Positions 8,941-16,390 of a stretch of DNA of 64,000 nt are shown in pieces (position 1 is the stretch's first letter; the number at the start of each line of letters is the position of its first letter). Under the pieces are notes generated by a model. That model had not been told where the DNA came from and searched no databases. It saw only the letters and a program-made list of their open reading frames with translations. The stretch covers positions 372,001 to 436,000 of the forward strand of contig NZ_JNYQ01000002.1 of the NCBI RefSeq assembly GCF_000717245.1, read 5' to 3'. The position numbers were made by a program, and so were the translations under genes. Source of the DNA: Kitasatospora papulosa. Lineage in GTDB: Bacteria > Actinomycetota > Actinomycetes > Streptomycetales > Streptomycetaceae.

Positions 8941-10305
8941 TCAGCCGACGAGCGCGTCGGGCTTCCCCTTGCTGCGCGGCCGTTCGTCGACCATTTTGCC
9001 CCACACGATCATTCGGTACGTACTCGTGAATTCCGGCGTGCACGTGGTCAGCGTGATGTACCTGCCCGGCCCGGTGAAGCCGGAGCCCGGAGGCACTTCG
9101 TCGATCACGGCCACGTTGGACGGCGACGTCTGCGGGAGGATGCTGGTCATCTCGTACGTGTAGTAGGCGTCCTGCGTCTCGACCACGATCGGATCGCCCG
9201 GCTTCAGCTTGTTGATGTAGCGGAAGGGCTCGCCGTGGGTGTTGCGGTGGCCCGCCACCGCGAAGTTCCCCTGCTCCGCCGAAGGCATCGCGGTCTTCAG
9301 CTTGCCCTCGCCGTAGTGACCGATCATGCCGCGGTCGAGGACCTTCTCCTTGTCGATGCCCTCGGCGATGGGCGCGACCACGTCCAGTTTGGGGATGTGC
9401 ATGATGGCGAATCCCTTGCCGGGCTCGAAGACGCCCGGACTCCGCTCGCCGCTCGCCCAGTCGTCCTGGATCTTGTTCGTCTCGCGGCCGGCGATCTGGT
9501 CGGCGCGGACGTTGGTCCACCACAGCTGGTAGGTGACGAACAGGAGCATCAGCACGCCGAAGGTGATGAACACCTCGCCGACGACCCTGCTGGCGACGAC
9601 GGCGGGGCTGTCCTTGGCGGCGCGGGCCGCGCGCCTGGCCTCCAGCCGGGACATCGGGACCGCGGGCTCCGCCGTCCCTGCCCCCGCTGCCGGGGTGGGC
9701 CGGGGTTCGGCACGCCGTCGTCCGCGTCCCTTGGCCGCACGCCTGCGCTCGGCCCGGCCTCCCGTCGGCAGCGGTTCGGAGCCCGGATCCGATGCGCCGG
9801 GGGCGTCGGGCCGCGACGGAGTACGGGTGTCGGCGGTGCGCAGCGCGACGGTCTCGTCGTTCCTGACCGGACCGGCCTCACCGAGGGACGGCACGGGGTC
9901 AGGGCCGGACACCGCCGGCACCGGGGCGGGCTCGGGCACCGCCGTCGCCGGGAGGGGCATCCCCGCGAGGGGATCGGATATCACCGCGGTCCCCTGGACC
10001 GTGGCCGACCCGGGAGCGGCCGTCGGCTCCTGCTGCCCGTACCAGTCCCTCCGGTACCCCTCCGGGTCGTACCACTCACCTGGGGGCTCCATAGGCCCCT
10101 GAGCCGCCGTCTGGGGCATCTGGTGCGCCTCCCCCGCAGGCGGGGTCGCCGCCTCGGACCGGTACCAGGAGGCGTTCTGCCCGGGCAGAGGATCGTTCAG
10201 CGGGTCCGCGAGCTGCTCCACCGCCGCCTCGAACGTGCCGTCGGGCTCGTACGCTCCCTGCGCGTACGGGCCCTCATGGCCGGAGTCGGGGCGGAGTGAG
10301 GTCAC
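8941..10305 (-). CDS. Class E sortase with long cytoplasmic extension
   Basis: A 454-residue paralogue of the adjacent sortase. The first roughly 225 residues are low-complexity, Pro/Glu/Arg-rich and probably cytoplasmic. They are followed by a membrane helix (about 235-257) and a catalytic domain with VAGHRNTHG, the Cys in TLTTC and the Arg in STYRMIVWGK. Its GTG start overlaps the stop of the upstream amidotransferase gene by four bases, so translation is probably coupled. The extension is far longer than in a typical class E sortase (roughly 220-260 residues) and may carry an interaction region, although it may simply be disordered. Confidence 0.92.
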   Translation of the reverse strand: MTSLRPDSGHEGPYAQGAYEPDGTFEAAVEQLADPLNDPLPGQNASWYRSEAATPPAGEAHQMPQTAAQGPMEPPGEWYDPEGYRRDWYGQQEPTAAPGSATVQGTAVISDPLAGMPLPATAVPEPAPVPAVSGPDPVPSLGEAGPVRNDETVALRTADTRTPSRPDAPGASDPGSEPLPTGGRAERRRAAKGRGRRRAEPRPTPAAGAGTAEPAVPMSRLEARRAARAAKDSPAVVASRVVGEVFITFGVLMLLFVTYQLWWTNVRADQIAGRETNKIQDDWASGERSPGVFEPGKGFAIMHIPKLDVVAPIAEGIDKEKVLDRGMIGHYGEGKLKTAMPSAEQGNFAVAGHRNTHGEPFRYINKLKPGDPIVVETQDAYYTYEMTSILPQTSPSNVAVIDEVPPGSGFTGPGRYITLTTCTPEFTSTYRMIVWGKMVDERPRSKGKPDALVG

Positions 10306-10940
10306 GCGGCAGCCTTGCCCACCACCGGAGCGAGTCCCGCCGATCTCGCGACGGCACCCTCGTCACCACACCGCTCCAGCCAATTGGCGAGCATGAGGTG
10401 GCCGTGCTCGGTGAGCACCGACTCGGGGTGGAACTGCACTCCCTCCACGGCGTGTTCACGGTGACGCAGCCCCATGATGATGCCGTCGGCGGTGCGCGCG
10501 GTGACTTCGAGCACGGGCGGAACCGTCGCGGGCTCCGCGGCGAGCGAGTGGTAGCGCGTCGCGGTGAAGGGGGACGGCAGACCGGCGAACACCCCCCTGC
10601 CCTCGTGCAGTACGGGGGAGGTCTTGCCGTGCAGCAGCTCGGGCGCCCTGTCCACCACGCCTCCGTACGCGACGGCCATCGACTGCATACCCAGGCAGAC
10701 GCCGAAGACCGGGACCCCGCTGCGCGCGCAGTGGTGCACCATCTCGATGCAGACGCCGGCCTGCTCGGGTGTGCCGGGGCCGGGTGACAACAGGACCCCG
10801 TCGAAGCCGTCGTCGGCGTGCGCGGTGGTCACCGCGTCGTTCCGCACCACCTCGCACTCGGCGCCGAGTTGGTAGAGGTACTGGACGATGTTGAAGACGA
10901 AGCTGTCGTAGTTGTCGACGACGAGGATGCGTGCGCTCAC
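10302..10940 (-). CDS. pabA: TrpG/PabA-type glutamine amidotransferase
   Basis: A 212-residue class I glutamine amidotransferase that supplies ammonia for p-aminobenzoate or anthranilate synthesis. The triad is visible: Cys in GVCLGMQS, and His and Glu in VQFHPES. The N-terminal NYDSFVFN and the SPGPGTP motif are typical of component II. No component I gene is nearby. The same neighbour arrangement (crgA, DUF881, amidotransferase, pknB block) occurs in mycobacteria, where it is labelled trpG or pabA. Choosing between folate and tryptophan roles is not possible from sequence alone. It overlaps its neighbours on both sides by four bases. Confidence 0.88.
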   Translation of the reverse strand: MSARILVVDNYDSFVFNIVQYLYQLGAECEVVRNDAVTTAHADDGFDGVLLSPGPGTPEQAGVCIEMVHHCARSGVPVFGVCLGMQSMAVAYGGVVDRAPELLHGKTSPVLHEGRGVFAGLPSPFTATRYHSLAAEPATVPPVLEVTARTADGIIMGLRHREHAVEGVQFHPESVLTEHGHLMLANWLERCGDEGAVARSAGLAPVVGKAAA

Positions 10941-11125
10941 CGGCCGGCTCCCGCTCCGCCGGCGCCTTCGCCGTCCACCGTCACGTCACCGAACGGGAGC
11001 AGCGGCTCCGCCCAGGGGAAGACGTACTGGAAGAGCGCGTAGACAACGGCCAGGGCCAGCACGAGCGAGATGAAGCCCCGCACCCATGCGTTGCCCGGCA
11101 GATGCCGCCAGATCCAGCCGTACAT
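10937..11125 (-). CDS. Small membrane protein, 62 residues
   Basis: A short protein with one strong hydrophobic helix (about residues 15-37) and a Gly/Ala-rich C-terminus. Its stop overlaps the start of the amidotransferase gene by four bases, which argues for a real, translationally coupled gene. The ATG start lies after a short purine-containing leader (TGGAGGCAAC on the coding strand). I recognise no named family. It probably sits in the membrane, N-terminus in, as an accessory to the sortase operon, but function is unknown. Confidence 0.75.
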   Translation of the reverse strand: MYGWIWRHLPGNAWVRGFISLVLALAVVYALFQYVFPWAEPLLPFGDVTVDGEGAGGAGAGR

Positions 11126-11264
11126 GCTGTTGCCTCCATTCGGTACGGCACCAGACTAAACGGCCGGGGCACGGGCGTGGGTCAGCTGGGGAAAGCCGCA
11201 CCCGGGGGAGCCCCCCACGGGGATGCGTGCGCCTACGGGGCCCGGCGGTCCGGGCCCTCGCGGG

Positions 11265-12032
11265 TCACTGCACAGGCTGTGCGTAATGGAGGTCGACGGT
11301 GCCCGAATAGCCGGGAAGCGTCAGCCTGTCGTCCTCCTCGACCTTCCACCCCAGCCCGTACGCCTTCACGTAGAGCTGGTAGTTCTGGATCGCCGTGGAG
11401 TCGTTGAGCGCCTGCCTGAGCTTTCCCCGGTCGCCGACGGCGGTGACCTTGTACGGAGGCGAGTAGACCCGCCCCTGCAGGATCAGCGTGTTGCCGACGC
11501 AGCGCACCGCGCTGGTGGAGATCAGCCGCTGGTCCATCACCCGGATCCCGCGGGCGCCGCCTTCCCACAGGGCGTTGACGACGGCCTGCAGGTCCTGCTG
11601 GTGGATGACCAGGTCGTTGGGCTGCGGATCGGGGTACCCGGGATTGGCGGTGGCGTTCGGCGGGGCGTCGTTCAGCGTGACGGAAAGCGCCTCACCGGTG
11701 ACCTCCGTGGTGCCGGCCGCCTTCTCCAGCGCGTCGAGTTTCGCGTCCTCGGCACGGGTGCTCCCGTCGTCGCGCCGGGCCAGGGTGTCGATGTCCGCGC
11801 GCACGGAAGCGGTGGATTCGTCCAGTTCCGCGTTCTTCTCGCTGCGCTGCTGAATGAGGTCGGAGAGCTTCAGCAGAGAGGAGTCCGTACGGATATCGGT
11901 CCCCTTGGCCGTATTGGCACTGGTGACGAAGATCAGCCCGGCCAGCGCGAAGACAGCAGCGGTGAGGGCCTGGACCGGCCGACGGGACATGCGCCGGGCC
12001 GGGCCTCGAGGGGAGTCGGCAGAATTGCTCAA
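11265..12032 (-). CDS. DUF881 family membrane-anchored protein
   Basis: A 255-residue protein with a basic N-terminus, one membrane helix (about 20-38), a coiled-coil-like stretch (about 48-120) and a globular C-terminal domain of the DUF881 type, with the conserved LVIHQQDLQAVVNALW and GARGIRVMDQRL stretches. The rest is predicted outside the membrane. The start is TTG at 12030-12032, with AAGGAGATAAGG upstream. It is divergent from crgA and is first in a leftward run leading to the sortases. Homologues sit beside crgA in mycobacteria; the biochemical role is not established. Confidence 0.85.
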   Translation of the reverse strand: MSNSADSPRGPARRMSRRPVQALTAAVFALAGLIFVTSANTAKGTDIRTDSSLLKLSDLIQQRSEKNAELDESTASVRADIDTLARRDDGSTRAEDAKLDALEKAAGTTEVTGEALSVTLNDAPPNATANPGYPDPQPNDLVIHQQDLQAVVNALWEGGARGIRVMDQRLISTSAVRCVGNTLILQGRVYSPPYKVTAVGDRGKLRQALNDSTAIQNYQLYVKAYGLGWKVEEDDRLTLPGYSGTVDLHYAQPVQ

Positions 12033-12168
12033 CGTACCCTTATCTCCTTAGGCGCCACGGAAGCACTACGCTAACGGACGCCCCGGGGAGGCAGCATTCC
12101 CCCTCGCGCTCCGGCGCCAGCCACAGATCCCTGCGCGGTCACGCAGCGCATCGACAGGAGAGTCCCTC

Positions 12169-12423
12169 GTGCCGAAGTCACGTATCCGCAAGAAGGCAGA
12201 CTTCACGGCTCCGCCGACGAAGCAGTCGACGAGCATAAAGCTGACCAACCGGAGTTGGGTGGCGCCGGTGATGCTGGCGCTCTTCCTGATCGGTCTGGCA
12301 TGGATCGTGGTCTTCTACGTGACCGAGGGCGACCTGCCGATCGACGCCCTCGGCAACTGGAACATCGTCGTGGGCTTCGGCTTCATCGCAGGCGGCTTCG
12401 GCGTCTCCACGCAGTGGAAGTAG
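12169..12423 (+). CDS. crgA: Cell division protein CrgA
   Basis: An 84-residue membrane protein with a basic N-terminus and two hydrophobic helices (about 30-52 and 62-80). Length and topology match CrgA, which coordinates septum formation with FtsZ and PBPs in Streptomyces and mycobacteria. The GTG start at 12169 is supported by ACAGGAGAG 6-12 bases upstream. It is divergent from the DUF881 gene, and a DnaA-box cluster begins 13 bases after its stop. Confidence 0.95.
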   Translation: MPKSRIRKKADFTAPPTKQSTSIKLTNRSWVAPVMLALFLIGLAWIVVFYVTEGDLPIDALGNWNIVVGFGFIAGGFGVSTQWK

Positions 12424-12436
12424 CTCTGCCCTGAAG

Positions 12437-12639
12437 TTACCCACAGAGTTATCCACAGGCAGGGGAAAAGGTCAGACGATCTGTGGATAACTTCCCTCGA
12501 TGTTGACGCCGGTGTGACTACACACTTACGCATCGCGGGACGCTACGCCCCTTGTCCGGACTGGAAAAACCCAGTTCAGCGGCAAGGGGCACACGCGTTC
12601 CCCACGTCATGCACAAGATCCGGCACTCTCTGTGGACAA
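12437..12639. promoter_or_regulatory. DnaA-box cluster downstream of crgA
   Basis: Four sites occur in about 200 bases: TTACCCACA at 12437-12445 (one mismatch), TTATCCACA at 12449-12457 (exact consensus), TTATCCACA on the minus strand at 12482-12490 (exact), and TTGTCCACA on the minus strand at 12631-12639 (exact Streptomyces form). The gap between crgA and the rhomboid gene has no convincing gene. DnaA-box clusters outside oriC that titrate DnaA are known in Streptomyces coelicolor. Confidence 0.8.
12547..12590. repeat. Nested inverted repeat in the DnaA-box region
   Basis: Outer arms GCCCCTTG (12547-12554) and CAAGGGGC (12583-12590) enclose inner arms ACTGG (12560-12564) and CCAGT (12571-12575). 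It could fold as an interrupted hairpin or act as a terminator for crgA or the rhomboid gene. There is no T run on either side, so a regulatory structure is equally possible. Confidence 0.5.
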
Positions 12640-12666
12640 CCGCACCCCTGGAGCAACAGATTCCAC

Positions 12667-13569
12667 TCAGGTGAGCGCCGCGGTCCTGACGAGGACGACA
12701 GCCAGGACGGCGACGAACACCAGGGCACAGGCTCCGTACTGGACGAGCTTCCGGCGCTCGCGCGGGGGGTGGACCATGGCGACGGCGATCAGCGCTCCGG
12801 CGATCAGCCCGCCGACATGCGCCTGCCAGGCGATCCCGCCCCACGGGTTGAAGGTGAAGATCAGATTCACCACGAGCAGCGCGATCACCGGACGCATGTC
12901 GTAGTTCATCCGGCGCATCAACACGGCCGTGGCACCCAGCAGGCCGAAGACGGAGCCCGACGCTCCCAGCGTGCCTTGTGCGGGGTCGGCGATCAGGTAG
13001 GTGAGCGCGCTGCCGGCGAGCCCCGAGAGCAGATAGAGCGCCAGATAGCGCGCACGGCCGAGAGCGGCCTCCAAAGGCCCCCCGAGCCACCACAGCCCCA
13101 GCATGTTGAAGGCGATGTGCCAGACCTCCTGGTGCAGGAACGTCGATGTCACCAGGCGGTACCACTGCCCCTCGGCGACGCCCTGGTAGCCGGCCGAGCG
13201 CTCGTCGACGTAGGCGCGGCCGAACAGCAGGAGATCGTCGCGAAGGGCCGGATGGGCCAGCACACCCACGAAGACGGCGAGGTTGATGCCGATGAGAATC
13301 TTGGTGATCAGCCTGGGGTCGGCCGCGACGCTGCCGCCGGCCAGGGTCCGCGGTCGGCTCGCCGCCGGGTGGTGGCCCGTACCGGCCCCTTCGCGGACGC
13401 AGTCCGGGCACTGGAAGCCCACCGACGCCGGGATCATGCAGTCCGTACAGATCGGCCGCTCGCACCGGGTGCAGCGGATTCCCGTCTCCCTGCCCGGATG
13501 GCGGTAGCAGGTCGGCGGACCACCCGCGGCCGCGGCCCCGCCCTGGTCTTCCGGCGGCTGCTGATCCAT
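12667..13569 (-). CDS. Rhomboid intramembrane serine protease
   Basis: A 300-residue polytopic membrane protein. An N-terminal Cys-rich zinc-ribbon-like segment (CYRHPGRETGIRCTRCERP, with CPDCV further on) precedes a six-helix rhomboid core. The catalytic Ser is in GASGSVFG and the catalytic His in HVGGLIAG. Rhomboids cleave substrates within the membrane plane; the substrate is unknown. It lies downstream of the cyclophilin gene on the same strand, but a hairpin separates them. Confidence 0.92.
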   Translation of the reverse strand: MDQQPPEDQGGAAAAGGPPTCYRHPGRETGIRCTRCERPICTDCMIPASVGFQCPDCVREGAGTGHHPAASRPRTLAGGSVAADPRLITKILIGINLAVFVGVLAHPALRDDLLLFGRAYVDERSAGYQGVAEGQWYRLVTSTFLHQEVWHIAFNMLGLWWLGGPLEAALGRARYLALYLLSGLAGSALTYLIADPAQGTLGASGSVFGLLGATAVLMRRMNYDMRPVIALLVVNLIFTFNPWGGIAWQAHVGGLIAGALIAVAMVHPPRERRKLVQYGACALVFVAVLAVVLVRTAALT

Positions 13570-13684
13570 CGGTCACGGCCCCTTCGGTCCTCGTCCGCGG
13601 AGGAGGCACACATGCGATCGCCCCACTCGCCCGTTATGTAGCAGTACGGACGAGCAGGGCGGTTGGTTCCCACGGAGAGGGCGG

Positions 13685-13721
13685 CCGTCGGGCCGGTGGC
13701 CGGAAGCCGGCCGCCCGACGG
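13685..13721 (-). terminator. Terminator after the cyclophilin gene
   Basis: Arms CCGTCGGGC (13685-13693) and GCCCGACGG (13713-13721) enclose further GC-rich pairing. The hairpin starts directly after the cyclophilin stop codon on the minus strand. Confidence 0.65.
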
Positions 13722-14249
13722 TCAGCGGGTCTCGATGACGACCGACTCGATCACCACGTCCTGGAGCGGACGGTCGGTGCGGGGGTTGGTCGGAGCGGCG
13801 GCGATGGCGTCCACGACCTTCCTGCCCGCGTCGTCGGCGACCTCGCCGAAGATCGTGTGCTTGCCGGTCAGCCAGGCGGTGGGCGACACGGTCACGAAGA
13901 ACTGCGAACCGTTGGTTCCCGGACCGGCATTGGCCATGGCCAGGAGATACGGCTTGGTGAACGCGAGATCGGGGTGGAACTCGTCGCGGAACTCGTACCC
14001 CGGGCCCCCCGTACCGTTGCCCAGCGGGTCACCGCCCTGGATCATGAAACCGCTGATGACACGGTGGAAGACAGTGCCGTCATAGAGCTTGTCGGTGGAC
14101 TTCCTGCCGGTCTCCGGGTTGGTCCACTCACGCTCGCCCCGGGCGAGCTCGACGAAGTTCTTGACCGTCTTGGGGGCGTGGTTCGGCAGCAGCCGGATCG
14201 CGATGTCGCCCTGATTGGTCTTCAAAGTGGCGTAAAGCTGCTCGGCCAC
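13722..14249 (-). CDS. Cyclophilin-type peptidyl-prolyl isomerase
   Basis: A 175-residue cytoplasmic prolyl isomerase with no signal peptide. Cyclophilin signatures are present: FHRVISGFMIQGGDP, the NGSQFFVT stretch, and LTGKHTIFGEV. Length and position next to the crgA region match mycobacterial PpiA. It catalyses cis-trans isomerisation of Xaa-Pro bonds and probably assists folding generally. Confidence 0.95.
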   Translation of the reverse strand: MAEQLYATLKTNQGDIAIRLLPNHAPKTVKNFVELARGEREWTNPETGRKSTDKLYDGTVFHRVISGFMIQGGDPLGNGTGGPGYEFRDEFHPDLAFTKPYLLAMANAGPGTNGSQFFVTVSPTAWLTGKHTIFGEVADDAGRKVVDAIAAAPTNPRTDRPLQDVVIESVVIETR

Positions 14250-14596
14250 GATCTGCCTTCCCTAAGTCTGCGCTGATGACCACCGATCCTCGCACGGGGC
14301 GCCGCCCTCGCAGCCCGGTCACGGCCCTGGGCGAGCGGCACTCACCTCGTTGCCCGCTTTCCTGCACCTTTCCCACACTTCCGGCGGGATATATGCGACC
14401 AGGTGTCCGGTGGAGCGGAGCACCCCGACACGAACCGTGGCATCGTCGGCGACACACCCCCCTCGCTCTGCTTTGAACAAGAATGTCACTCATGACCCGG
14501 ATGCCCGTCCCGCATGGCGCTCAAGGCACCAGCGGGCATGATTTTGAAATGGGTGGATAGGCGGAGTACCTACCCGCCACCAAGGAGGAGGATCCC
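14250..14596. other. Intergenic region between cyclophilin and DUF5324 genes
   Basis: This 347-base divergent gap holds no convincing gene. The cyclophilin start and the DUF5324 start each have purine-rich ribosome sites, AAGGAGGAGG at 14582-14591 for the latter. It must contain promoters for both directions, but I find no confident -35/-10 pair. Confidence 0.5.
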
Positions 14597-15313
14597 GTGA
14601 CCCGCATCGACAGCGTGCGCGCCGCAACCTACTCGGCGAAGGACAGCGCGCAGCACGCCGCGGAAGTGGTGGCGCCCTACGCCGACACGGCCAAGGAACA
14701 GGCCGCGCACTACGCGCAGGAGGCTCGTGCACGGCTCGCGCCCAAGATGTCGAAGGCAGCCGCGCAGGCCCGCGTCCAGTACGGCGCGCATCTGGCACCA
14801 CGCATCGAACAGGCGTTGACCCATGTGCCACCCAAGGTCGACGAGGCCGCGCACAAGGCCGCTGTCCGGACACGCAGCGCCGCCCGCACCGCCGCGGACT
14901 ACACAGTGCCGCGCGTGGAGTACGCGGTAGCGGCGAGCCGGCCTGTCGCGGAGGAGGCGACCGCCCGAAGTGCGGCCGCGCTCGCTGCCCTCCGCGGCCA
15001 GGTGACCGCCAAGGAGGTGCAGAAGCTCGTCAGGAAGCACGAGCGCCGAGCGAAGGCGGGTCGGGCCGCCAAGGGCTTCCTCGTGCTGGGCATCCTGGCC
15101 GGCGGAGCCCTCGCCGCCTGGAAGTGGTGGGACAAGCAGGCCAACCCGGACTGGCTGGTCGAGCCGCCCGCCCCCACCGAGGTGGACGACGGTCGCGCTC
15201 CTCTGACGTCGGTCGACGGCAGCGGCCAGACCGTACTGGACCCGGAAGTCCGCGCCAAGCAGGACGAGGCCGAGTCCGGATCCGACCCGACGGACGGCAC
15301 CGACCACCGCTGA
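14597..15313 (+). CDS. DUF5324 family membrane protein
   Basis: A 238-residue Ala-rich protein. The N-terminal two thirds are helical, with repeated AxxA/Lys patterns like an apolipoprotein or coiled coil. A single membrane helix lies near residues 158-176, followed by an acidic tail. The GTG start has an excellent AAGGAGGAGG site. The domain name is recalled from Streptomyces annotations of the same neighbourhood; no function is known. It is monocistronic, with a strong terminator and a parS site directly after it. Confidence 0.75.
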   Translation: MTRIDSVRAATYSAKDSAQHAAEVVAPYADTAKEQAAHYAQEARARLAPKMSKAAAQARVQYGAHLAPRIEQALTHVPPKVDEAAHKAAVRTRSAARTAADYTVPRVEYAVAASRPVAEEATARSAAALAALRGQVTAKEVQKLVRKHERRAKAGRAAKGFLVLGILAGGALAAWKWWDKQANPDWLVEPPAPTEVDDGRAPLTSVDGSGQTVLDPEVRAKQDEAESGSDPTDGTDHR

Positions 15314-15336
15314 ACCGGCCCGCCGGTGAAAGCCCG

Positions 15337-15376
15337 CGAGGGGCGCCGAAGACCGCATGGTCTTCGGCGCCCCTCG
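15337..15376 (+). terminator. Strong terminator adjoining a parS site
   Basis: A perfect 18-base-pair stem with arms CGAGGGGCGCCGAAGACC and its complement encloses a four-base loop. The parS core begins four bases after the hairpin. Confidence 0.85.
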
Positions 15377-15380
15377 CTGT

Positions 15381-15394
15381 GTTTCACGTGAAAC
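15381..15394. promoter_or_regulatory. parS site (ParB binding)
   Basis: Exact 14-base palindrome GTTTCACGTGAAAC, the Streptomyces parS core, preceded by T. It lies about 15.5 kb left of oriC, between a terminator and tRNA-Ala. Confidence 0.95.
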
Positions 15395-15495
15395 CGATAC
15401 GCCGAAGCCTGGCCACCCAGAGCCCCTGAAGAACGCCGCGAGCAGAAAAAATCCCCTCCGACCGCGCGATCCGCAGGTCGGAGGGGATGTGTATG

Positions 15496-15568
15496 TGGAG
15501 CCTAGGAGATTCGAACTCCTGACATCTGCCTTGCAAAGGCAGCGCTCTACCAACTGAGCTAAGGCCCC
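15496..15568 (-). tRNA. tRNA-Ala (anticodon TGC)
   Basis: A 73-base cloverleaf on the minus strand. The acceptor stem GGGGCCT pairs with AGGCTCC, with discriminator A. It has the D-arm TAGCTCAGTTGGTAGAGC, an anticodon loop with TGC between CTT and AAG, and the T arm GGAGTTCGAATCTCC. CCA is not encoded. It is one of two tRNA genes 5 kb apart here; Ala(TGC) and Ile(GAT) often neighbour gyrA in actinobacteria. Confidence 0.97.
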
Positions 15569-15738
15569 GAAAACCGGACATCACTGGGCACATCCATGCC
15601 GCGACATCCGACCCAGAACAGAGTACCGGGTGACCCCCCGAATCCTGCAAAAGGATTGGGACTCCCGGCCCGCAACGGCTCTCCGTAAGATGCACGACGA
15701 GGTTCGCAGCAGCGAAGCCGCAGCGAAGGGGAGACGCA

Positions 15739-16287
15739 ATGGACGCAGCGCAGCAAGAGGCCACGGCTAGAGCCAGGGAGCTCCAGCGCAGCTGGTACGG
15801 AGAGCCACTGGGGGCGCTCTTCCGCAGGCTGATCGACGACCTCGGCCTCAATCAGGCACGCCTCGCAGCCGTTCTCGGGCTGTCCGCGCCCATGCTCTCC
15901 CAACTGATGAGCGGACAGCGGGCCAAGATCGGCAACCCTGCGGTCGTCCAGCGGGTCCAGGCACTTCAGGAGCTCGCCGGCCAGGTCGCGGACGGCAGTG
16001 TCAGCGCGGGAGAGGCCACGGCCCGGATGGAGGAGATCAAGAAGTCTCAGGGCGGCTCGGTCCTGACCAACACCGGCCAGACGTCCACCACCGGTGGAGC
16101 CCCCACCGTGCGGCGTGTGGTCCGTGAGATCCAGTCACTGCTGCGCTCGGTCGCGGCGGCGGGCGACATCATCGACGCGGCCGACTCCCTCGCCCCTGAC
16201 CATCCGGAACTGGCAGAGTTCCTCAGGGTGTACGGCGCGGGACGCACCGCGGACGCGATCGCGCACTACGAGGGACACCAGAGCTAG
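15739..16287 (+). CDS. XRE-like helix-turn-helix DNA-binding protein
   Basis: A 182-residue protein. An HTH lies near residues 38-66 (LNQARLAAVLGLS then MLSQLMSGQR), followed by a helical region and a C-terminal all-helical part without a recognised enzyme motif. There is no membrane segment. The start is ATG after AAGGGGAGACGC. It precedes a membrane Ser/Thr kinase by about 100 bases on the same strand, so it may be a regulator linked to or phosphorylated by that kinase; this is inference. Target genes are unknown. Confidence 0.8.
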   Translation: MDAAQQEATARARELQRSWYGEPLGALFRRLIDDLGLNQARLAAVLGLSAPMLSQLMSGQRAKIGNPAVVQRVQALQELAGQVADGSVSAGEATARMEEIKKSQGGSVLTNTGQTSTTGGAPTVRRVVREIQSLLRSVAAAGDIIDAADSLAPDHPELAEFLRVYGAGRTADAIAHYEGHQS

Positions 16288-16390
16288 GTCGGACCCCAGG
16301 GCCCGGGGGCCGCCCCGGGCCGACGGATCCGTGGCAGTATCCCGGCAGCCGGGGCACGAACCTCAACGGGACGGGAGCGGGCGCAGCGCA

